Notes under the pieces: generated by a model
The model's database searches: none
Seen by the model: the letters and a program-made list of their open reading frames with translations, nothing else
Told to the model about the DNA's origin: nothing
Source of the DNA: Poriferisodalis sp965208485
GTDB lineage: Bacteria; Actinomycetota; Acidimicrobiia; Acidimicrobiales; Poriferisodalaceae
Length of the DNA: 64,000 nucleotides
NCBI RefSeq assembly: GCF_965208485.1
Contig: NZ_OZ242344.1
Coordinates: 3,224,001-3,288,000, forward strand
Direction of reading: 5' to 3'
Shown: one piece after another, positions 28,925 to 37,316 of the stretch
Numbering within the stretch: position 1 is the first letter of the stretch
How the letters are laid out: every line of letters begins with the position of its first letter
Made by a program: the position numbers and the translations under genes

Positions 28925-29362
28925 ATGCGAGCTCTGCTGCAGCGGGTCGCCGAGGCCCGGGTACGCGTCGGCGGCAGGATGGTCGGCGAGATCGGCCCCG
29001 GACTGTGCTGCCTGGTCGGTGCCACGCACAGCGACAGCGCCGAGTCGGCCCGCAAGCTGGCCGGCAAGCTCTGGAACCTGCGCATCTTCGCCGACGACAA
29101 CGGCCAGATGAACAGGTCGGTCGCCGACACCAGCGGCGAGGTGCTGGTGGTCAGCCAGTTCACGCTGTACGGCGACACCCGCAAGGGCCGGCGCCCCTCG
29201 TTCGTGGCCGCAGCAGCACCGGATGAGGCCGCCAAGCTCATCGACGAGCTGGCAGCGGAGCTTCGCCGCCTCGGCGCGACGGTGGCCACCGGGTCATTCG
29301 GTGCTCACATGGAGGTGGAGCTCACCAACGACGGCCCCGTCACCTTGATGGTCGAAGTCTGA
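28925..29362 (+). CDS. dtd: D-aminoacyl-tRNA deacylase
   Basis: 145 aa proofreading enzyme that releases D-amino acids from tRNA. Starts MRALLQRVAEARVRVGG, as in the family; the active-site motifs SQFTLYGDTRKGRRPSF (about 78-94) and the C-terminal cross-subunit Gly-cisPro NDGPVTLMVE (about 134-143) are intact. Two bases after the RidA stop, so likely co-transcribed. Confidence 0.96.
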   Translation: MRALLQRVAEARVRVGGRMVGEIGPGLCCLVGATHSDSAESARKLAGKLWNLRIFADDNGQMNRSVADTSGEVLVVSQFTLYGDTRKGRRPSFVAAAAPDEAAKLIDELAAELRRLGATVATGSFGAHMEVELTNDGPVTLMVEV

Positions 29363-29416
29363 CCCGACCAATCTCGTCCCGGCGAAGGTTGCAAGGCCGC
29401 GGGTAGCGTCATGACG

Positions 29417-30451
29417 ATGGCGCCGGCGAACGGCAGGGTTACTCTCCACGATGTTGCGCGGGAACTGGGCATGTCCGTCACCCAGACGTCGCGGGCGCTG
29501 AATGACAAGTGGGATGTCGCCGAGAAGACAAAGACACGCGCCCGCGCCGTGGCTGCTGAGCTGGGCTATATCCCCAATCTCGAAGCCCGCCGGCTGAGAA
29601 CCGGATCGGTGCAAGCAGACGCCATCGGCCTCGTGCTCCCCCAGAGCGAGCTGCACTTCAGCAATGCCTTCTTCGCGGAACTCCTCGCGGGCCTCGTCGC
29701 AGCCGCAACGGCGCGGCAGGTCGAAGTGAGATTGGTGGTCAGCGTCGGATCAGCGCACGATTTCAAGAACTACCAGCAGGCATTCCAGCGGCGGCAGGCC
29801 GACGGCTTCGTCCTAGTGCGAACTGAGGTCGACGATCCGCGCATCGGATTCTTGACGGAGGCCGGCTTCCCGTTCGTTGCCTTCGGTCGAGGTTGCGACA
29901 CTCCGTCCTTTCCCTTCGTCGACGACGTCGACCACGTCATGAATCCCATCGTCGCCCATCTCGCCGACCTCGGTCATCGGCGGATCGGCTGCATCATCGA
30001 ACCGGCGCACTTCAGCATGTCGCGCTACCGGTTCCGGTCGTTCGAGCACGCAGCCGCCGGATGCGGGATCGCCGTTGATCCAGACTTGGTCGTCGAAGCC
30101 GACTTCCACGAAGACTCCGGCTACGCCGCGGCTCGCAACCTGTTCCGCAAAGCGGACCGGCCGACCGCGATCGTCGCGCAAAACGATCTTCTCGCCCTCG
30201 GGGCGCTTGCCGCCGCGCGAGATGCCGGCATCGGCGTGCCCGGCGAACTCAGCATTACCGGCTTCGACGACATTGCAGCGGGCCGCTACGCGACGCCCGG
30301 GCTCACGACAGTTCGCCGGTCACCGCGGGTCGTCGGCGAGACACTGTGTCTGCAACTCCTCGATGTGGTGAATGAAACCAGCGAGGCCGAACGTCAGGTC
30401 TTCCTTGATGCCGAGCTTGTCACGCGGGGCTCCACTGGTCCGATCCGGTGA
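29417..30451 (+). CDS. LacI-family transcriptional regulator
   Basis: 344 aa from ATG 29417 (another ATG at 29411), with TAGCGT 7 bases upstream. An N-terminal helix-turn-helix (RVTLHDVARELGMSVTQTSRALNDKWDVAEKTKTRARAVAAELGYIPN) is followed by the hinge and a periplasmic-binding-like sugar-sensing domain ending SITGFDDIAAGRYATPGLTTVRR. It is the first gene of the mannosidase/sugar ABC locus, and the likely ligand is a product of alpha-mannoside breakdown. Two operator-like sites downstream are its probable targets. Confidence 0.93.
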   Translation: MAPANGRVTLHDVARELGMSVTQTSRALNDKWDVAEKTKTRARAVAAELGYIPNLEARRLRTGSVQADAIGLVLPQSELHFSNAFFAELLAGLVAAATARQVEVRLVVSVGSAHDFKNYQQAFQRRQADGFVLVRTEVDDPRIGFLTEAGFPFVAFGRGCDTPSFPFVDDVDHVMNPIVAHLADLGHRRIGCIIEPAHFSMSRYRFRSFEHAAAGCGIAVDPDLVVEADFHEDSGYAAARNLFRKADRPTAIVAQNDLLALGALAAARDAGIGVPGELSITGFDDIAAGRYATPGLTTVRRSPRVVGETLCLQLLDVVNETSEAERQVFLDAELVTRGSTGPIR

Positions 30452-30466
30452 GCGCCGCTGGTCGCG

Positions 30467-30517
30467 TTGACAGGCCTGTGTGAGTGTCCCTAGATTTCCG
30501 AAACCTTATGGAAATCT
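30467..30517 (+). promoter_or_regulatory. Promoter and operator of the alpha-mannosidase gene
   Basis: TTGACA (30467-30472), an 18-base spacer and TAGATT (30491-30496). The sequence TTTCCGAAAC (30495-30504) overlaps the -10, and an inverted repeat AGATTTCC/GGAAATCT (30492-30499, 30510-30517) surrounds it. The same hexamers and the same TTTCCGAAAC occur before the sugar-binding protein gene. Confidence 0.75.
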
Positions 30518-30557
30518 CCGCGCCTGATCGAGAGCGGTGCCGAAAGCGCGTGCGCTG

Positions 30558-33302
30558 ATGGTCCCGACCACCCCTGCTTCTTCGGATGCGGTCCACATCA
30601 TCAACCACACCCATTGGGATCGCGAATGGTTCTTGACCGAGGAGTACACCACCCCGTGGCTCCCTGAACTGATCGACGCCATCGACGAGCTCCACGCAGC
30701 CAATCCCGGTTTTCGATACCTGCTCGACGGTCAGACGCTGGCCATTGAGGACTTGCTGAGAACCCGACCGCAGTACGAGGACGCTGTGGGCCGACTGGTC
30801 AGCGGCGGCGTCCTCAGCATCGGGCCGTTCTACAGCCAGCCAGACTGGCGCATCACCGGCGGCGAACTGCTCGTGCGGAATCTCCGCCTCGGCTTGGCAG
30901 ATGCCAATCGACACGGCGGGCGGGCCGCCACGGCTTGGCTGGTGGACACCTTCGGTCACATCTCGCAGGCACCGCAGCTGCTCGTGATGGCCGGCATCAC
31001 GACGGCGTATGTCTGGCGCGGCGTGCCCCAGCTCGAGCCGCTGCTGCGATGGACGTCACCAGACGGCACGTCAGTGGCCGCGATCAACCTCTTCGGCGGG
31101 TACCGCAACCTCTATGGCATCTCGAGGACCGAATCGCTCGCAACCCGGCGTCTTCGAGGCGAGTACGACAAGCTTGCCGAGTACTACTCAGGATTGCCCA
31201 TTCCGCTGTTCGACGGGTACGACCTCGAAACCGCACCAGAGGACCCTGTCGCGATCTATCGCGAACTCGACGATGGCCTTGGCGCGATTCACGTGATCGA
31301 ATCCTCGCCTGAGCAGTACGCGCGGGCTGTGGATCGGCATGTCGGGACCGCGCCGGAGATCGTCGGGGAGCTGCTGTCGGGCAAATACGGCTCGACATTT
31401 CCCGGAACCCTGTCGGCGCGGACGTATCTGAAGCTCATGCATGCCGACGTCGAGCATCTGCTGCACCGCGTCTGCGAGCCATTGGCGACGCTGGCCGCCG
31501 TCTGCGACGCGCCGTATCGATCGGAGCTCTACGACGCCTGGGATCGCGAACTTCTTCGCAACGCGATCCACGACTGCATCTGCGGCGTGAGTGTCGACCC
31601 CGTACACGAACGCATGGAGCGCTCGTATCGGCGACTGCTGCATGAGATGGCGCGCGACGCCGAGCACTCGGCCCGCTGGGTGGCGCGGCGGATGCGAGAC
31701 GGGCGATACGTACTGTCCACGACGCCGATGCCGCGCGCTGGCAGCGTGAGGACGGACGGGACGGTCTTCGAGTTCGACTCGAACGGTCTCGGGCTTGCGC
31801 CCCTCACGCCGCACTCTGCTCACGCTGACACGCCGCTCTTGAAGGACGAGGCGGTTGTCGGCCCATTCGGCCCAGTCGAGATCGCTCGCGGCTGCACCGT
31901 CGATCTCGGCGGCGTTGTCGTGGGGCCGCTCGAAGTGCGACGCGACAGCGGTGATGCCTATTCGAGTGAGCCTGGGGAACTGCTGGGCGTCGCCCGCATC
32001 ACGTACGCGGAGATCGACTCCGCCAGCGATCTCGATATGGTGCTGCTCTTGCATCTGGCGTCCGACTGGAGCGACGGCGAACTGGCTGCGACGATGCGAG
32101 TTCGGCTGAGCCGGAGCCGAACCGTAGAACTCGATATCGACCTCGACAGCAGCGGATCGGACTTCATCGCCGAACTGGTCTTCGACCCCTGCTCCACCGG
32201 TGCCGTTTTGGCCGGCATGCCCTTCGACACCGTCGAGCGCCAACCGGCTGACCGCGATCTGCTCGGCCACGAGATCGAAGCCGGACTCGCACGAGTTCTC
32301 ATGGGCCAGCGGGAAGTAGATGAGGTCACCACATTCCCGTTCCAAGACTTCGTTGCCGCATTCGACGGCGAACGCTCTGTCGTCGTGCATGCCCGAGGCC
32401 TGCGCGCCTACCGCATGACGCGCGACGGCGCCTTCGCACTCACGCTCCGTCGAAGCGTCGAGTGGCTGGCGAAAACGGGGCTGCGGGGGAGGGCCGGTGA
32501 CGCCGGTCCGTCGATGTACGTCCCGGGCGCCAGATGCGAACGGCTCACACGGCTCGAGCTCGGGGTCTCTGTGATCGACGCAGCACCCGACTCTGCCGAA
32601 TTCGTCGCTGCCTGCGATTCGTTCCGCAACCCGCCCATCGTGGTGGAGATCGCGGGAAGCCATGGGACGAGCACTCGATGGGAGCCTGTGCAATCCGCGC
32701 TGCCGATGTCCGCGCTCTGGCTGGACGACGGCGAGTCGATGGCGCGCTTCTACAACCCGACGACTGCTGAAGCCTCCTTGGAAGGGACCGTCGTCGGACC
32801 CGGTCTGGTCGGACCCGGTCGGATCGTCGAGCAACGTCTGAGGGTGCAGTCGCCGAGGCCGGAGCCATACAGATCTGCATCCCCGACAGTGAAGCTGCAC
32901 GGCCTCGGCGCTGATCGCGGAGGCCGGTCGCGCTCGATGCCCGACGAGCAGATCGTGACCGCCCTGGACGAGAGGGCCGCGCAGCTGTCGGCTGAAGCCG
33001 CCGAGGTGCGCGCCTCGTTGGCCGGACTCGGCGGAAATCAGTATCACCTTGCCGTCCACCAGGCATTGGTCTGCGAACGCGAGAGCCACGAACTCGCATT
33101 GTCAGCGGCGTTCAATAGGCGACGGCTCGATCATCCCGAGGCCGAGGTGAGCCTGCCAGACACCGAAGTCCAGAACATCGCTGAATTGGGCAGATCGCTG
33201 AACGAGCTCAGAATACGCCGCAGGATCTACGACTATGTCGCCGAGCTCATCTCCCATCAGGCCGGAGCGACGTCAGGGCCGCATCCGCCGCAGCAAGCCT
33301 GA
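30558..33302 (+). CDS. Glycoside hydrolase family 38 alpha-mannosidase
   Basis: Retaining, zinc-dependent exo-alpha-mannosidase, 914 aa from ATG 30558; an in-frame GTG at 30537 is an alternative. The metal site HTHWDREW lies at residues 17-24, and the nucleophile Asp is in WLVDTFGHISQAPQLL (about residue 130). Further GH38 landmarks are WRGVPQLEPLLRWTSPDGTSV, the middle-domain helices LRNAIHDCICGVSVDPVHERMERSY, and a beta-rich C-terminal half. No signal peptide, so it should act in the cytoplasm on imported mannosides. Controlled by the LacI regulator encoded just upstream. Confidence 0.93.
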   Translation: MVPTTPASSDAVHIINHTHWDREWFLTEEYTTPWLPELIDAIDELHAANPGFRYLLDGQTLAIEDLLRTRPQYEDAVGRLVSGGVLSIGPFYSQPDWRITGGELLVRNLRLGLADANRHGGRAATAWLVDTFGHISQAPQLLVMAGITTAYVWRGVPQLEPLLRWTSPDGTSVAAINLFGGYRNLYGISRTESLATRRLRGEYDKLAEYYSGLPIPLFDGYDLETAPEDPVAIYRELDDGLGAIHVIESSPEQYARAVDRHVGTAPEIVGELLSGKYGSTFPGTLSARTYLKLMHADVEHLLHRVCEPLATLAAVCDAPYRSELYDAWDRELLRNAIHDCICGVSVDPVHERMERSYRRLLHEMARDAEHSARWVARRMRDGRYVLSTTPMPRAGSVRTDGTVFEFDSNGLGLAPLTPHSAHADTPLLKDEAVVGPFGPVEIARGCTVDLGGVVVGPLEVRRDSGDAYSSEPGELLGVARITYAEIDSASDLDMVLLLHLASDWSDGELAATMRVRLSRSRTVELDIDLDSSGSDFIAELVFDPCSTGAVLAGMPFDTVERQPADRDLLGHEIEAGLARVLMGQREVDEVTTFPFQDFVAAFDGERSVVVHARGLRAYRMTRDGAFALTLRRSVEWLAKTGLRGRAGDAGPSMYVPGARCERLTRLELGVSVIDAAPDSAEFVAACDSFRNPPIVVEIAGSHGTSTRWEPVQSALPMSALWLDDGESMARFYNPTTAEASLEGTVVGPGLVGPGRIVEQRLRVQSPRPEPYRSASPTVKLHGLGADRGGRSRSMPDEQIVTALDERAAQLSAEAAEVRASLAGLGGNQYHLAVHQALVCERESHELALSAAFNRRRLDHPEAEVSLPDTEVQNIAELGRSLNELRIRRRIYDYVAELISHQAGATSGPHPPQQA

Positions 33303-33361
33303 GCTCGCCGGGATTCGGCGCCACAGATCCCGGGCACGGTTGCGCTGAGCCTGCATGCCCA

Positions 33362-33408
33362 TTGACATCGCCGAATTCAGTGCATAGATTCTCTGAAGTT
33401 TCCGAAAC
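33362..33408 (+). promoter_or_regulatory. Promoter and operator of the sugar ABC operon
   Basis: TTGACA (33362-33367), a 17-base spacer and TAGATT (33385-33390), followed by GTTTCCGAAAC (33398-33408), a palindrome around a central C. Its position just after the -10 suits a repressor operator. Confidence 0.78.
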
Positions 33409-33483
33409 GTTGAGGATTTGTGCTCCTCAACGTCTCGGATGTGCACCGGCCCACCCGATGGCGTGGGGTTGGGAGGAGGATCC

Positions 33484-34866
33484 ATGAAGCACCGCGGAGC
33501 ACTGCCCGCCAGACTGCTGGCAATCGTGATGGCGCTTGCGCTTGTGGCTGCCGCTTGCAGCGACGACGACACCGACGCAAGCAGGCCCGCAGCGGACACC
33601 GCCGCGGTGACCGAACAGCCGGAACCGGAACCAGAACCTGCTGCGCCTGACGCGTCCGATGCCTCGATGGCCACCACGCAGATGGCAGCGGTCGAAGAAC
33701 AGCCGATTCTGCTGGACATCACGTCGGCTGCCGGAAGCTCGGGCCTGGACATCACCTTCGGCGAGGAGGGGCCGTTCTTGGACCAGATCCTCGCCGGCGC
33801 CGGCCAGATCGATGTGCTCGGCGCGCTGCACGGGTCCTTCCCGCCGCTGGCGCGTGAGAACGCGCTCACCAATCTGGCCGACCTGCTCGACGATCTCAGT
33901 GCAGATCGCTCATTCGCCCCGTCCATGGTGAGTGCGGGTCTCCTCGGCACAGCGGACAACCTCGCGTTCGTGCCGTGGGCTCAAGCCACCTACATCATGG
34001 CGGCCAACAGGCAGGCGCTGGACTACGTGCCCGCCGGGGTCGATATCGACAACATGACTTGGGATGATCTGGCTGACTGGTGCCAAGCTCTGCTCGACGG
34101 CGAGGGGCGGCCACTGTGCGGCCTGCCCCGCGCCGGACTTTTCCACCGCTTCCTCGAGGGCTACATGTGGCCCTCCTACACCGGCGGCATGGTCAGCCAG
34201 TTCCGCAGCGACGGCGCCGAAGCGATGATGGCGTTCTTGCGCGACGATCTCTCGCCGACCCTCAACCCAGAGGGCATCAATTGGGACTTCATGCAGGAGC
34301 CGCTGCTCAGCGGCGAAGCGTGGGTCGCCTTCGACCATGTGGCCCGTCTCATCGAGGCATTCGAAACCGAACCCGAGACATTCGCAGCCTTTCCGACGCC
34401 GTCCGGCCCAGTCGGGCGCGGCTTCATGCCGGTGATCGTCGGCCTCGGCATTCCGGCCGATGCCCCGAACCCCGAGGCCGCGGCAGCCGCCATCGAATAT
34501 CTGACCCGCCCTGACGTGCAGAGCCAAGTGCTGGCGCAGCTTGCCTTCTTCCCCGTCGTGGAGGGCGTCGACACGTCCAGCCTGCCCGAGGGCGTCGCCA
34601 TCGAGGCCGAGGCCGTCGAGAAGCTGCTCAATGCACCCGACGGCATTCCGGCACTTCTGCCTGTCGGCCTCGGCGAACGCGGCGGTGAGATCAACCAGAT
34701 CTTCCGCAACGCTTTCGACCGCATCGTCGACGGCGGCGAGGACATCGCCACCGTGCTCGACGAGGAAGGCGACGCTCTCCAAGCGTTGATGAACGAGACC
34801 GGTGCCCCGTGCTGGGATCCGGACCCGGCCGGCGACGGCCCGTGCGTCGTCGAGCCAGCCGGCTGA
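33484..34866 (+). CDS. Sugar ABC transporter substrate-binding lipoprotein (family 1)
   Basis: 460 aa from ATG 33484 with GGAGGAGGA upstream. Signal peptide with lipobox LVAAACSD (Cys at about 25), acidic Pro/Glu linker, then an SBP_bac_1-type fold (GAGQIDVLGALHGSFPPL, DNLAFVPWAQATYIMAANRQALDYV, TWDDLADWCQALLDGEGRPLCGL, RGFMPVIVGLGIPADAPNPEAAAAAIEYLTRPDVQSQVL). Likely binds mannosides or other oligosaccharides outside the cell. First gene of the four-gene transporter operon; a hairpin separates it from the permease genes. Confidence 0.93.
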   Translation: MKHRGALPARLLAIVMALALVAAACSDDDTDASRPAADTAAVTEQPEPEPEPAAPDASDASMATTQMAAVEEQPILLDITSAAGSSGLDITFGEEGPFLDQILAGAGQIDVLGALHGSFPPLARENALTNLADLLDDLSADRSFAPSMVSAGLLGTADNLAFVPWAQATYIMAANRQALDYVPAGVDIDNMTWDDLADWCQALLDGEGRPLCGLPRAGLFHRFLEGYMWPSYTGGMVSQFRSDGAEAMMAFLRDDLSPTLNPEGINWDFMQEPLLSGEAWVAFDHVARLIEAFETEPETFAAFPTPSGPVGRGFMPVIVGLGIPADAPNPEAAAAAIEYLTRPDVQSQVLAQLAFFPVVEGVDTSSLPEGVAIEAEAVEKLLNAPDGIPALLPVGLGERGGEINQIFRNAFDRIVDGGEDIATVLDEEGDALQALMNETGAPCWDPDPAGDGPCVVEPAG

Positions 34867-34905
34867 GACGGACGCAAGCCGACTGACGGCGGCATTCCTC
34901 CCGCC

Positions 34906-34944
34906 GGCGTTCCCGGTGCGTCGATCCGATGCACCGGGAACGCC
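34906..34944 (+). promoter_or_regulatory. Strong hairpin between binding-protein and permease genes
   Basis: Perfect 14-bp inverted repeat GGCGTTCCCGGTGC (34906-34919) / GCACCGGGAACGCC (34931-34944) with an 11-base loop. No T-run follows. Such hairpins after binding-protein genes protect the upstream message or cause partial termination, giving more binding protein than permease. Confidence 0.75.
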
Positions 34945-34965
34945 CGTCAGTTCGTTATGCGATAG

Positions 34966-36423
34966 TTGCCGACGTTGACATCGATCAGCGCGGACGAGTC
35001 ACCGACCACGGCAGCCTCTGCTGCTGACGACCGAGCACCGGACGCGGGAGGAGGCAGACGCCGGGCGCTCCGGCGCGCGGCCGCGCCGTATCTTCTCGTT
35101 GCGCCGGTCGTGATCTTCCTTGGTCTCTTCTTCGCCTACCCGATGTTTGAAGGCGTGCGGCTGGCCGTCTGGGACGATGACGCGGTGCTGCCGCTGCGGG
35201 TTGGGGCGGACCTCGGGGCGGCTGAGTCCGGCCGACTGTCGCAGGGCGCCACCGTCGAGATCCTCGGTAGGCAGGGCAACCTTCTCGCCGACGCCGACGC
35301 GACCGATCTGCTGACCGAGACGTGGTACCGCGTCGTCGTCGAGCAATCTGATGGCTCGGCAGTCGAAGGGTGGGCACCGGCGTCTCGCATCCGGGTCCGC
35401 GACGAACATCCCGACGGGACGCCGCGGACGGCGACGATCAGGCCGAAGCTCGACCAGCCCGGCGAGCCGCGAACCGTTCTGCGCGAGAAGCCAGGCAATG
35501 TGGCTGCCGGGACCGCATTCGCTGAACCGCGGGCGTCCGCTGCCATCACCGAGACCGCAATTCTCGAGGTTTGGTTCGACGTTCGCGGCACCGCTCCCGC
35601 CGAGGACGACCGGGGCTGGGTGCCGTCGCGCTTCGTCCAGGTCTTCGGCGACGGCGAAACCGGTCGTATAGACCGCGGAACGGCTGGGGAATTCACCGCC
35701 GACTTCATCCGCAAGATGTTCGACGATCGCTTCTTCGGTCCTGCTTGGAGCACCACGCTGGTGCTGCTTGCCCTGATCATTCCCGCCCAGTTCGTCCTCG
35801 CGCTGGGAATGGCGCTGGTCATCCACGCCAGGCTCAAGTTCAACTCGTGGTTCCTCTACGTGTTCACCATTCCGATGGGCATGAGCGATCTCGCCGTGGG
35901 CACCCTGTTCTTCTCGATCTTCACCGGGAACGGCTTGCTGAATTCAGTGCTCAACGGTCTCGGAGTCATCGACTCTCCCCATGTGTTTCTCAGTCCGCAG
36001 ACGCAGAACTGGATCATCTTCGCCATCGTCGTCGCAGAGATCTGGCGCTCCACGTCCATCGTGATGGTGATCCTCGTGTCCGGGCTTCAGGCGATTCCCG
36101 ACGAGACCTTGGAGGCCGCCGAATTGTTCGGCGCCTCCTACTGGCAGCGTGTGCGACACGTGATGCTGCCGTTGCTGAAGCCGAGCATTCAGGTGGCGCT
36201 CATCCTGCGGACGATTCTCGCCCTTCAGGTGTTCGCGGTGGTCATTGCGCTCGGAGGAGGAGACACGGTGACAGTGCTGACAAACGAGGCGTTCCGGCAG
36301 TACGCCGACTTCCGCAACAACCATGTCGCTGCTGCGTACGCGCTGTTCGTGCTCACGCTTTCGCTGGCGAGTGCCTACTTCTATCTTCGCTCCATGCGCA
36401 CCGATGCTGAGATCCAACGATGA
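34966..36423 (+). CDS. Sugar ABC transporter permease (MalF-like) with SH3-like insert
   Basis: 485 aa. A cytoplasmic N-terminus precedes the first helix (PYLLVAPVVIFLGLFFAYPMF, about 41-61). A polar insert of about 190 residues follows, in which two SH3b-like units can be seen: 75-145 (LPLRVGADLGAAESGRLSQGATVEILG...WYRVVVEQSDG...EGWAPASRIRV) and 170-227 (ITETAILEVWFDVR...DRGWVPSRFVQV). Then come the usual five or six helices with the EAA loop ETLEAAELFGASYWQRVRHVMLPLLKP. The insert would lie outside the membrane. Overlaps the next permease gene by 4 bases. Confidence 0.9.
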   Translation: MPTLTSISADESPTTAASAADDRAPDAGGGRRRALRRAAAPYLLVAPVVIFLGLFFAYPMFEGVRLAVWDDDAVLPLRVGADLGAAESGRLSQGATVEILGRQGNLLADADATDLLTETWYRVVVEQSDGSAVEGWAPASRIRVRDEHPDGTPRTATIRPKLDQPGEPRTVLREKPGNVAAGTAFAEPRASAAITETAILEVWFDVRGTAPAEDDRGWVPSRFVQVFGDGETGRIDRGTAGEFTADFIRKMFDDRFFGPAWSTTLVLLALIIPAQFVLALGMALVIHARLKFNSWFLYVFTIPMGMSDLAVGTLFFSIFTGNGLLNSVLNGLGVIDSPHVFLSPQTQNWIIFAIVVAEIWRSTSIVMVILVSGLQAIPDETLEAAELFGASYWQRVRHVMLPLLKPSIQVALILRTILALQVFAVVIALGGGDTVTVLTNEAFRQYADFRNNHVAAAYALFVLTLSLASAYFYLRSMRTDAEIQR

Positions 36424-37307
36424 CCGGCGGCTGCGTCAAGCCTCTGCCGCCGCTGGACTCCCCTGAAGTCCGCGCGCTGCATCGGCGCATGATGCGGCGG
36501 GCGAACCGGGGTCGGGTCTGGACCTACCTCTGCGCAGTGGGGATCGGCCTGTGGATTCTCATCCCGTTGTTCTTCCTGACCTCGATGGCGATGACCACGC
36601 GAGAAGCGGTCAGGTCGTATCCCAAGAATGTCCTGCCGTTCATACCGTTCTCGACCGACACCATCCGCTTCTTTCTCGACCAGCCCGGCGTGCTCGCGGG
36701 ACTCTGGAACAGTCTTGTCGTAGCCGTGATCACGCTTCTGCTGTCGACGATCCTGGCCGCGCCCGCCGGATACGCCATCGCCCGGTACCTCTTTCGCGGG
36801 CGTGATCTGGTCCGGCTCGGAATCCTGGCCGTCCGGGCCTTTCCGATCGTCGTGCTGTCGATCCCGCTGGCTGTGCTCTTTTTGCGTGTCAGCATCTTCG
36901 ACAGCGTCTTCAGCTTGGCGCTCATGCACACGGCGTTGACACTGCCGACGTCGGTCCTCATCATCGCCAGCGTGTTCGCAAGCGTTCCTCACGAGCTTGA
37001 AGAGGCTGGGCAGGTGTTCGGCGCCTCTGCCTTGCAGTCGTTCTGGCACATTGTCCTGCCGCTCGCGCTTCCGGGAATCGCAGCGAGTTCGGTGTTCGCT
37101 TTCGTGCTGAGCTGGAATGAAGTGTTCGCGGCGAGCGTGCTCACGCTGGAGAACAGGACGCTTCCTGCACTGCTGCTGGTCCAGCTCCAGCAATCGAGCG
37201 ACGCATACCAGTTCGCCGGAGGATTCTTCTTGATGGCGCCGTCGCTGGTGTTCATGTTCTTCATCCGGAACTACTTGTTCAACATGTGGAGCCAAGTGAC
37301 GAAGTGA
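36420..37307 (+). CDS. Sugar ABC transporter permease (MalG-like)
   Basis: 295 aa with six predicted helices. The start ATG overlaps the previous stop. EAA loop at about 190-215 (PHELEEAGQVFGASALQSFWHIVLPLALPGIAASSVFAFVLSWNEV) contacts the ATPase. Typical CUT1-family end (LLVQLQQSSDAYQFAGGFFLMAPSLVFMFFIRNYLFN). Forms the channel with the MalF-like partner. Confidence 0.94.
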   Translation: MTGGCVKPLPPLDSPEVRALHRRMMRRANRGRVWTYLCAVGIGLWILIPLFFLTSMAMTTREAVRSYPKNVLPFIPFSTDTIRFFLDQPGVLAGLWNSLVVAVITLLLSTILAAPAGYAIARYLFRGRDLVRLGILAVRAFPIVVLSIPLAVLFLRVSIFDSVFSLALMHTALTLPTSVLIIASVFASVPHELEEAGQVFGASALQSFWHIVLPLALPGIAASSVFAFVLSWNEVFAASVLTLENRTLPALLLVQLQQSSDAYQFAGGFFLMAPSLVFMFFIRNYLFNMWSQVTK

Positions 37308-37316
37308 CTGAGGTGA

